DNA of 60,792 bases from an uncultured Oscillospiraceae bacterium (lineage in GTDB: Bacteria > Bacillota > Clostridia > Oscillospirales > Oscillospiraceae), in contig CAKTRJ010000011.1 of the NCBI GenBank assembly GCA_934597345.1, positions 1-60,792 of the forward strand, in the 5' to 3' direction. The notes beneath the pieces were generated by a model. That model saw only the letters and a list, made by a program, of their open reading frames with translations, searched no databases and had not been told where the DNA came from. Shown here piece by piece: positions 35,443-42,062 of this stretch. A program made the translations under genes and the position numbers. Within the stretch, counting starts at the first letter, position 1. Each line of letters begins with the position of its first letter.

Positions 35443-35463
35443 GATGTAAAGAATCGAAGCTTT

Positions 35464-35691
35464 TCACAGCTCCGTGAACAGGAACTTCTGGAACAGGCCC
35501 GCGCTCTCGGCAAAGACGGTGATCTCACCTCTGGCGTTGGTCTCGGCGGTGATGTTCACCTCCGCGCCCTTGATCTCCCGCCGCACCCATTCCGCCGGGT
35601 CGTCGGTCTCCACCTCGAAGAAGAACACATCCCGCATCTGGTTGCGCGCGCAGCTGTTGGCGATCTCACGCACCACCTCATAGCGCTTCAT
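35464..35691 (-). CDS. small conserved-looking protein, first gene of the acs/met unit
   Basis: 75 residues from ATG 35691 (AGGAGG ahead), starting MKRYEVVREIANSCARNQMR and ending in a possible beta-rich half (ITAETNARGEITVFAESAG). It is acidic with no membrane segment. I do not recognise a named family but have the impression that similar small proteins accompany acetogenesis genes. It is the first gene after the strong promoter at 35849-35878, about 160 bases downstream of it. Function unknown. Confidence 0.6.
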   Translation of the reverse strand: MKRYEVVREIANSCARNQMRDVFFFEVETDDPAEWVRREIKGAEVNITAETNARGEITVFAESAGLFQKFLFTEL

Positions 35692-35848
35692 TTCCGGCCT
35701 CCTGAAAAAAGAAAAAACGGCCCCCATGTTCAAGACAACTATGTTCGCCTTCGCACCACAGGGCCGCGCGCACCGCGCTTTTGCCGGGGCAGTTACGGCG
35801 TTTTTCACCGCGTTCCTTTCCCCATTGTTATTTTTTCTACAATTAGAA

Positions 35849-35878
35849 ATTATAATTGAAACCATGCGTTTTTGTCAA
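35849..35878 (-). promoter_or_regulatory. strong promoter of the metF-acs-fhs unit
   Basis: On the minus strand TTGACA (35878-35873), an 18-base spacer and TATAAT (35854-35849) both match consensus perfectly. The transcript would run through the 75-residue gene into metF and the acs genes, with a 5' leader of about 150 bases (35692-35842) that holds GC-rich inverted segments. Confidence 0.8.
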
Positions 35879-36021
35879 CCTTTATTTCGTGCAAATCCTA
35901 CAAAACGAATATTTCATTTTCCCTGACTTCCCGTTTCTCTACACGTTGTCGTTAAATTCACCGTAATGCTATGTGAATTTTTTGACGGATTGACGAAAAT
36001 ATTTTTTTTACTTCTTTTTGC

Positions 36022-36050
36022 TTGTTTTTTCCTGTCAATCACGGTATGAT
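36022..36050 (+). promoter_or_regulatory. candidate promoter of folT-folC
   Basis: TTGTTT (36022-36027), 17 bases, TATGAT (36045-36050), about 50 bases ahead of the riboswitch. The region 35880-36020 between the divergent promoters is AT-rich without genes. Confidence 0.5.
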
Positions 36051-36102
36051 ACAGGCAGTGTGCGCAGTTCGGATCGCATTTCCCGCTGCGGACATTCCCT
36101 TG

Positions 36103-36276
36103 CTGCAAGAGTAGAAGTGGCGCGTTAAGTGCCGGTCGGATGGGAGGTTGCCGCCGGACGAAGGAGCTTGCTCCGCGATGCCATCTTCGCATCCGCTGTT
36201 GCAGAGTACGGCCACGCCGTGCGCGGAACAACTGCATACCCTTTCCCCAACCTCCTCCCACATTTTTGTTAGGAGG
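36103..36276 (+). promoter_or_regulatory. tetrahydrofolate riboswitch (folT class) with translational expression platform
   Basis: The aptamer spans 36103-36204. P1 is CTGCAA against TTGCAG. The conserved AGAGTAGA and GCGTTAAGTG strands are present, and the closing GCATCCGCT follows. This matches the THF aptamer seen ahead of folT genes. Downstream, CCTCCT (36251-36256) can pair with the ribosome site AGGAGG (36271-36276). The aptamer strand GGAGGTTG (36143-36150) is exactly complementary to CAACCTCC (36248-36255). Hence a switch: without folate the aptamer strand captures CAACCTCC and frees the site; with folate the aptamer folds and the site is masked. The switch mechanism is inferred from base pairing. 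Confidence 0.88.
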
Positions 36277-36284
36277 CCTTTTTT

Positions 36285-36872
36285 ATGTCCAAAAATCCCG
36301 AAAAGTCCGGATGGAGCGTCCGCTCCATCGCCATCTGCGCCCTGCTGACGGCGCTGAGCGTCATTTTGGCCCGTCTGCTGATCCCCATGCCCAACGAGAC
36401 CACCCGTTTCTCCATCGAGGCCGTGCCCATTTTCATCGCGGGCATGCTGTTCGGCCCGCTGCCCGGCGCGTTCACCGGCTTTGCCGCCGACTTCATCGGG
36501 TGTCTGTTCACCCCCTACGGCTACAACCCCATCTTCTGTGTGCCGCCCATCCTGTACGGCCTCAGCGCCGGGCTGTTCCGCCCGTGGCTGACCCAGAAGG
36601 TCTCCCCTGTCCGTATTGCCGTGGCGTTCCTCCCGGCCATCGTGCTGGGTTCCATTCTCTATCAGAGCGGCTCGCTGGCCCTTATCTACGGCGGCGAGAG
36701 CAAGCTGGCCTTCTTTGTGACGAAGCTGGCCACCCGCAGCGTGCAGTTCGCCGTCACCGGCGTGCTGGATGTGCTGCTGGTATGGGTGCTGTGCCGCTCC
36801 CGCGTATTTATCGCCGCCGGTGTGTGGCCCGCGGCCGCCAAACCGGCACAGAAAGGAGTGTCAGGTCAATGA
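36285..36872 (+). CDS. folT: folate-specific ECF transporter S component (FolT)
   Basis: 195 residues, about five or six membrane segments; typical S-component opening WSVRSIAICALLTALSVILA and IEAVPIFIAGMLFGPLPG. Identity as FolT is supported by the THF riboswitch directly upstream and folC overlapping downstream (ATGA). S components bind the vitamin and work with a shared ECF energy module (EcfA, EcfA', EcfT), which is not in this window. AGGAGG lies nine bases before the ATG and is part of the riboswitch platform. Confidence 0.88.
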   Translation: MSKNPEKSGWSVRSIAICALLTALSVILARLLIPMPNETTRFSIEAVPIFIAGMLFGPLPGAFTGFAADFIGCLFTPYGYNPIFCVPPILYGLSAGLFRPWLTQKVSPVRIAVAFLPAIVLGSILYQSGSLALIYGGESKLAFFVTKLATRSVQFAVTGVLDVLLVWVLCRSRVFIAAGVWPAAAKPAQKGVSGQ

Positions 36873-38140
36873 CACTGGAAGAAGCCTTACATTACATACA
36901 CGCCGTCTGCTGGAAGGGCAGCATCCCCGGCCTGGAGCGCATCAGCGCCCTGCTGGACAAGATGGGTCATCCGGAGCGGACGTTGAAGTTCGTCCACGTC
37001 ACCGGTACCAACGGCAAGGGCTCCACCTGCGCCATGGTGGCCTCGGTGCTGCGGCAGGCGGGATACCGCACCGGCCTGTACACCTCGCCCTACATCGTCC
37101 GGTTCAACGAGCGGATGCAGATCAACGGCGAGATGATCCCCAACGAGGAGCTGTGTCAGATCACCGAGGAGATCAAGCCCCTGGCCGACAGCATCTTCGA
37201 GCAGCCCACCGAGTTTGAGATGGTCACCGCCATCGCCTTCGCGTGGTTTGCCCGCCGCAAGTGCGACATCGTGGTGTGCGAGGTGGGCATGGGCGGTGAA
37301 TTCGACGCCACCAACGTCATCGGCGCGCCGGAGGTCGCCGTGCTGTGCAACATCGGCCTTGACCATACCGAGGTGCTGGGCGACACGCTGGAGAAGATCG
37401 CCGCCACCAAGAGCGGCATCATCAAGCCCGGCTGCGACGCGGTGCTGTACCGCTCCACCGACGGGGTGGAGGCCGTGGTAGAGCAGCGCTGCCGCGAGGT
37501 GGGCGCCGCGCTCCACAAGGTGGATTTCACCCAGCTGCACCTGCGCTCCTACTCGCTGGAGGGACAGATCTTCGACTTCGGCGGCCGGGAGGGACTGCAC
37601 CTGCCCCTGCTGGGCGAGCATCAGCTCCACAACGCCGCCGTGGCGCTGACCACGCTGGACGTGCTGCAGAAGCGTGGCTGGCAGATCACCGAGGAGGACA
37701 TCCGGCAGGGATTGTCCCGCGTCACATGGCCCGGACGGTTCCAGATCATCCACCGCGACCCGCTGTTCCTGATCGACGGCGGTCACAATCCCCAGTGTAT
37801 TCAGGCGCTGGCCCAGAATATCACCGATTATCTGCCGGATCGTCCCCTGACGGTGCTGACCGGCGTGCTGGGCGACAAGGATTACCACTGCATGTACCGC
37901 AGCGTGGCGGATCACGCCGTGGAGTTCATCACCGTCACACCGGACAACCCCCGTGCCCTGACAGCCCAGGAGCTGGCACGATATCTGGCCAGCTTCGGCA
38001 AGCCCGTGACGGCCTGCGACAAGGTGGCCGACGGCGTCCGTCTGGCCATCGACCACGCTGGGAAGGACGGCACGGTGCTGTGCTACGGCTCGCTGTACCT
38101 GCTGGGCGATGTCATTTCAGCAGTTGAAGAAATCAAATGA
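36869..38140 (+). CDS. folC: folylpolyglutamate synthase / dihydrofolate synthase
   Basis: 423 residues, Mur-ligase-like. The ATP loop is HVTGTNGKGSTCAM, followed by TGLYTSPYIVRFNERMQING, VGMGGEFDATNV and DGGHNP. It adds glutamates to imported folates, trapping them in the cell and giving the polyglutamate forms the one-carbon enzymes prefer. The ATG overlaps the folT stop, so import and trapping are coupled and both lie under the THF riboswitch. A longer in-frame extension upstream is not used. Confidence 0.93.
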   Translation: MTLEEALHYIHAVCWKGSIPGLERISALLDKMGHPERTLKFVHVTGTNGKGSTCAMVASVLRQAGYRTGLYTSPYIVRFNERMQINGEMIPNEELCQITEEIKPLADSIFEQPTEFEMVTAIAFAWFARRKCDIVVCEVGMGGEFDATNVIGAPEVAVLCNIGLDHTEVLGDTLEKIAATKSGIIKPGCDAVLYRSTDGVEAVVEQRCREVGAALHKVDFTQLHLRSYSLEGQIFDFGGREGLHLPLLGEHQLHNAAVALTTLDVLQKRGWQITEEDIRQGLSRVTWPGRFQIIHRDPLFLIDGGHNPQCIQALAQNITDYLPDRPLTVLTGVLGDKDYHCMYRSVADHAVEFITVTPDNPRALTAQELARYLASFGKPVTACDKVADGVRLAIDHAGKDGTVLCYGSLYLLGDVISAVEEIK

Positions 38141-38142
38141 CC

Positions 38143-38175
38143 CCAAAGCGGCAGGCTCCCTGCCGCTTTGGTTTT
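38143..38175 (+). terminator. hairpin after folC
   Basis: CCAAAGCGGCAG and CTGCCGCTTTGG form a 12-bp stem with a 5-base loop, followed by TTTTAC. It probably ends most folT-folC transcripts, with some read-through into the amidohydrolase gene whose ribosome site overlaps it. Confidence 0.7.
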
Positions 38176-38190
38176 ACAAGGAGACGCCCC

Positions 38191-39051
38191 ATGTTTGCTG
38201 ACTTACATATCCACATGCTGCTGTCCGGTTCGGACTGGAAGGCCGCTGTCGCCGGGCATCAGCCCTCGCCGGACGACGCCCTGATCCGCCGCCGTCTGGC
38301 CGCCTATCAGGCGGCGGGCATCACCTATCTCCGGGACGGCGGCGACCGGTTCGGCGTGTGCCTACGGGCCAGAGAGCTGGCCCCGGAGTACGGCATCACC
38401 TACCGCACCCCGGCGTTCCCCATCCACAAGAAAGGCCACTACGGCAGCTTCATCGGCCGCGGATGGTCGGATTTAACAGAGTACCGCACCTTACTGGTGG
38501 AAGCAAAGGCCGCAGGCGCGGATTTTATCAAGCTGATGGTGTCGGGCCTGATGGATTTTTCCATCTACGGACGGCTGACAGAGACGCCGCTGATGGGCGC
38601 GGAAATGCACGACCTCATCGCCGCCGCCCACGATATGGGGTACGCCGTCATGGCCCACTGCAACGGAGCGGAAGCGGTGAAAAACGCCGTGCTGGCAGGC
38701 GTCGACAGCATCGAGCACGGGGCATATCTGGACGATGAGGCCTGCCATGCGCTGGCGGAAAGCCGCGCCGTCTGGGTACCCACCCTGTCCACCATCGGCA
38801 ATCTCATCGGCAGCGGACGGTTCCCGGACGATGTGGCGGAGCGCATCCTCCGGTCGGCGCAGGAAAATGTCCGCAGGGTGGCCGGTCTGGGCGGACTCAT
38901 CGGCCTGGGCTGTGACGCGGGCGCGTTCCGGGTGCCCCATGTGGAGGGCACCCTCAGTGAGGAGAAATGGCTGCGCGAGACGCTGGGCGAGCGCACGGAC
39001 GCCGTCCTGACCGCAGCAGAAGAACGTGTCAAAACCATATTCTGCGCATAA
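38191..39051 (+). CDS. amidohydrolase-family protein
   Basis: 286 residues from ATG 38191 (AAGGAG ahead); the frame reaches back to 38137 inside the hairpin. Metal-site motifs of the amidohydrolase barrel are in order: DLHIHML (H6, H8), DFIKLMVSG (possible carboxylated Lys), MAHCNG, IEHGAYL and GCDAGA. The substrate is unknown. Position after folC hints at a folate- or pterin-related hydrolase, but the hairpin separates them and the link is weak. Confidence 0.7.
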   Translation: MFADLHIHMLLSGSDWKAAVAGHQPSPDDALIRRRLAAYQAAGITYLRDGGDRFGVCLRARELAPEYGITYRTPAFPIHKKGHYGSFIGRGWSDLTEYRTLLVEAKAAGADFIKLMVSGLMDFSIYGRLTETPLMGAEMHDLIAAAHDMGYAVMAHCNGAEAVKNAVLAGVDSIEHGAYLDDEACHALAESRAVWVPTLSTIGNLIGSGRFPDDVAERILRSAQENVRRVAGLGGLIGLGCDAGAFRVPHVEGTLSEEKWLRETLGERTDAVLTAAEERVKTIFCA

Positions 39052-39088
39052 AAAACCGGATTCGGGCTTTGCCCGAATCCGGTTTTTT
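39050..39088 (+). terminator. bidirectional terminator between the amidohydrolase gene and acsB2
   Basis: AAAAAACCGGATTCGGGC and GCCCGAATCCGGTTTTTT form an 18-bp perfect stem with loop TTT. It serves convergent genes on both strands. Confidence 0.92.
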
Positions 39089-39105
39089 CTTTTGGAAAGC
39101 TTCCC

Positions 39106-41235
39106 TTACATGAGGGGCTCCATCTCCAGGACGGGATGGCCCACCTCGGTCAGGAAGCCATACAGCTCCTCCATGTCGGTGGTGACAGTCTCGTCAGCGA
39201 TCATGCTGGTGAAGTTGTCGATGCCGTACAGCTCCTTGGCGGTGGCGTTGATGCGATCCGCCATCTGATCCTTCAGCTCCTTGGGCAGCCACACGATGCG
39301 GCCCATGCCGCCCTCGGCGGCCAGGAACTTCTTGGAGGCGATGAACTGCTTGCCGTGGCCCATGAAGCCGGGGGTCTGAACGCCGCCGCCGGTCATGGAG
39401 GCCATCTCGGAGAAGCTCATGCCCAGCGGGGTCATGCCCACATGCTCACGGTTGGTGATGACCACGCCGTTGGACATGGGCTCGATGCCGCAGATGCACT
39501 CGAAGCAGCCGCAGGAGGTCATGGGATCCTCCAGGATGGAGTACAGGGTCACGCGCTCCAGCGCGCCGTGAGAGTACTTGCTGACGGCCTCGTTGACGTC
39601 CTCGTAGGCGCCCAGGCGCTCGTCCAGGCAGCGATCCTTGGGGACGATCTGGCAGGGGCCGTTGGGATCCAGCTCATTGGTGGCCTTGGCATCCAGCCAG
39701 GACACGGCGCCGCACAGGCCCAGACGCTCGGGGGTGACGATGCAGACGTGGCTGGGGGAGAAGGCCTGGCACAGGATGCAGGTGTAGAACTTATCCACGG
39801 ACTCGTCGGTCATGGACTTCAGGCGGGCGTCACGGGCCACGAATGCCTCGTTGGCCTTGGCGCGGATCTCCTTACAGCCCTCGGGACGGGTGCAGATGCG
39901 AACCTGGCACTTGTCCACCACGGTCTCGTACTCGCCCTTGACCTTGGCATACAGCACCTCGCCCAGGTGACGGGCGCGGAAGCCGGCGTCGAAGGCGGAC
40001 TTGGACACGCGGACGCGGATCATGTCGCGCTGGCCGGTGTGCATGACGCCCTCGATGCAGTTGAGGAAGTTGTGGAACTTACGCTCGACAACAGGCTCGA
40101 AGTCGGTCTGCCAGGACTTGCCGGCCACCTCCAGGGTGATGGTTAGGCAGATCTTGGAGCCGGGCTCGAACTCGTCGAAATCGGGGCCGTCCAGAATGAT
40201 GGCGTGATCCTCGATATTCTGGGCCTCCTCGGTGCGGCAGAACTCGCAGCAGTCCACGCGGGAGCCGTCGATCTCGATCTGGGTGTCATTCTTGCGGATG
40301 ATCTCGCCCTCGAAGGCGTTGGAGAAGGCCACGGGGATGTCGATGTTGGTGACCTTGATCTTGATGTCGCGGGCCTCCAGAGAGGTCTCGATCCAGTCCT
40401 GCGTATTCTCGTTGATGATCAGGGACTTGGGAACGGCCCACATGTCGTCGGTATCGTTGGTAATAACGGGGAAGCCCAGCTGGATGGCGCCGGCGCCGCA
40501 GGCCACGGTGATGTCGGGCACGGGGGCGTAGGCGTTGACGAACGCGAAAATGCGGTGGAAGGAGTAGTCGATATGGCCGTCATAATCGCCGGGCTGGACA
40601 GCACCGAAGATGAAGGCGGCGCGAACCACCAGAGAGATGATGTGACCCACGGACCAGATGTCCTCGCCCACGGGGACGACGCGGACGTCGAAGTTCATGG
40701 TCATGCCGCACTCGATCAGCTGGTCAATGATGCCGCCGATCAGGAACACGAAGATACCGCGGGACTGATAGCCCTTGACGGTCTCCAGCGCCTCCTCCTT
40801 GCTGGGAGCGGGGCCGATCATGACCACGAAGCCGGGGATGTCGCGGGTGACCAGAGGCACGCCCAGGGTACGGACCTCGGCATCGGTGAAGTGGCCGTGG
40901 TAGTTGGTGCCGGCATAGGGGTCGGGGTTGCGGGCATACTTGCAGGCCTCGATCATCTCGGCGGCGATGGCGGCGCCAACACCGGAGGTGAAGATATCCT
41001 TGGTCTTATACTCGCGGGTCATCATGGCCTTCACGTCGGCCAGGGTGTCGCGCAGCTCGCCCAGGGTGGTGACCTTCTTGCCCAGATAGGCGTAAATGCA
41101 GGACAGGTAGTAGGCCGTGTCCGGCATCTTCATGGGAGCGGACTCGCCCAGCTCGGCGACGACGGCGTTGATCTCTGCCTCCGCCTTGGCAAACATCTCG
41201 TCGGAGCCTCTGAATACTCTGTCAAATAATCCCAT
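39106..41235 (-). CDS. acsB2: acetyl-CoA synthase, catalytic subunit (copy 2)
   Basis: 709 residues, full length, with all six A-cluster cysteines (C486, C489, C498, C508, C575, C577) and motif CILCQAFSPSHVC. The C-terminal half is close to copy 1, while the N-terminal 300 residues differ widely (here MGLFDRVFRGSDEMFAKAEA against MSVLTDLIYGGSN). It lies 25 bases after cooC and 827 bases after the cooS stop, in one run. The divergence excludes a recent duplication. It may be the ACS that docks with CooS, leaving copy 1 to work with the corrinoid protein or under other conditions; that is inference. Confidence 0.93.
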   Translation of the reverse strand: MGLFDRVFRGSDEMFAKAEAEINAVVAELGESAPMKMPDTAYYLSCIYAYLGKKVTTLGELRDTLADVKAMMTREYKTKDIFTSGVGAAIAAEMIEACKYARNPDPYAGTNYHGHFTDAEVRTLGVPLVTRDIPGFVVMIGPAPSKEEALETVKGYQSRGIFVFLIGGIIDQLIECGMTMNFDVRVVPVGEDIWSVGHIISLVVRAAFIFGAVQPGDYDGHIDYSFHRIFAFVNAYAPVPDITVACGAGAIQLGFPVITNDTDDMWAVPKSLIINENTQDWIETSLEARDIKIKVTNIDIPVAFSNAFEGEIIRKNDTQIEIDGSRVDCCEFCRTEEAQNIEDHAIILDGPDFDEFEPGSKICLTITLEVAGKSWQTDFEPVVERKFHNFLNCIEGVMHTGQRDMIRVRVSKSAFDAGFRARHLGEVLYAKVKGEYETVVDKCQVRICTRPEGCKEIRAKANEAFVARDARLKSMTDESVDKFYTCILCQAFSPSHVCIVTPERLGLCGAVSWLDAKATNELDPNGPCQIVPKDRCLDERLGAYEDVNEAVSKYSHGALERVTLYSILEDPMTSCGCFECICGIEPMSNGVVITNREHVGMTPLGMSFSEMASMTGGGVQTPGFMGHGKQFIASKKFLAAEGGMGRIVWLPKELKDQMADRINATAKELYGIDNFTSMIADETVTTDMEELYGFLTEVGHPVLEMEPLM

Positions 41236-41260
41236 TGATCTATTTCATCCTTTCAATTAT

Positions 41261-42025
41261 TCATGTCTCGTCGATGCGCGCCTTGATGGCCCGGATCTCC
41301 TCCACGGCCCTGGGGCTAACATCGTAAGGGGAAAGGCCGCGCCGGTCGGCATCAATGACCTCGGCGTCATAGCTGATAAAGCCCAGCAGGTTCTCCTCCG
41401 GGATGCGGGAGCGGACGAATTCACGATCCGCATCGTCCCGGATCTTGTTGGCCACCACGTCCACCTTGGTGACGCCAAGGTCGGCGGCCAGCTGCTTCAC
41501 CTTTTCATAGGTCTGCACGCTTCTGGCGCCCGGCTCAATGACCACGATGAAGCGGTCCATACACCCGGCGGTGCCGCGCCCCAGATGCTCCAGCCCCGCC
41601 TCCATGTCCATGATCACCACGTCGTCCTTGCGGAACACCAGTGCGGACAGGATGGACTTGAGCATCACATGCTCGGGGCAGACGCAGCCGCCGCCGCCAG
41701 TCTCCACCGTGCCCATCACCAGCAGCTTGACGCCGTTGATGTCCCGGGCAAACTTATCGGGGATATCGCTGACCTGCGGGTTCAGCTTGAAGAATTTATT
41801 GGTATAGGTGGCGCCGGTGCGCTCCTCTACCAGCTGACGCATTTTGGAAATCGGGGTGATGGAGTTGACTTCCTCCTCCGTCAGGCCCAGGGCCAATCCC
41901 AGATTGGCGTCCGGGTCCACGTCGGCGGCCAGCACGGTACGGCCCTCGTCGGCGTACAGGCGGGCCAGCGTGGAGGAGAGCGTCGTTTTGCCCACGCCGC
42001 CCTTTCCGGTAATGGCTACTTTCAT
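41261..42025 (-). CDS. cooC: CooC-type nickel-insertion ATPase
   Basis: 254 residues, MinD-like. GKGGVGKTT at 7-15 is the deviant Walker A, and C114-x-C116 in GGGGCVCPEH is the metal-binding pair at the dimer interface. DMEAGLEHLGRGT is the switch region typical of CooC. It matures the NiFeS C-cluster of carbon monoxide dehydrogenase. It follows cooS by 37 bases and precedes acsB2. It is distinct in sequence from the other copy at 33443-34213. Confidence 0.93.
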   Translation of the reverse strand: MKVAITGKGGVGKTTLSSTLARLYADEGRTVLAADVDPDANLGLALGLTEEEVNSITPISKMRQLVEERTGATYTNKFFKLNPQVSDIPDKFARDINGVKLLVMGTVETGGGGCVCPEHVMLKSILSALVFRKDDVVIMDMEAGLEHLGRGTAGCMDRFIVVIEPGARSVQTYEKVKQLAADLGVTKVDVVANKIRDDADREFVRSRIPEENLLGFISYDAEVIDADRRGLSPYDVSPRAVEEIRAIKARIDET

Positions 42026-42062
42026 TGGTTCGACCTTTCCTCAGTCAAGATACGGCTCTTTC

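Noticed and set aside
36140..36868. In-frame N-terminal extension of folC back to 36140
   Set aside because: It runs across the riboswitch and folT in another frame. folC has its own start overlapping the folT stop with AAAGGAG ahead.
39106..41235. Second acsB as an assembly duplicate
   Set aside because: The two genes differ throughout, especially in the N-terminal third, and have different neighbours.
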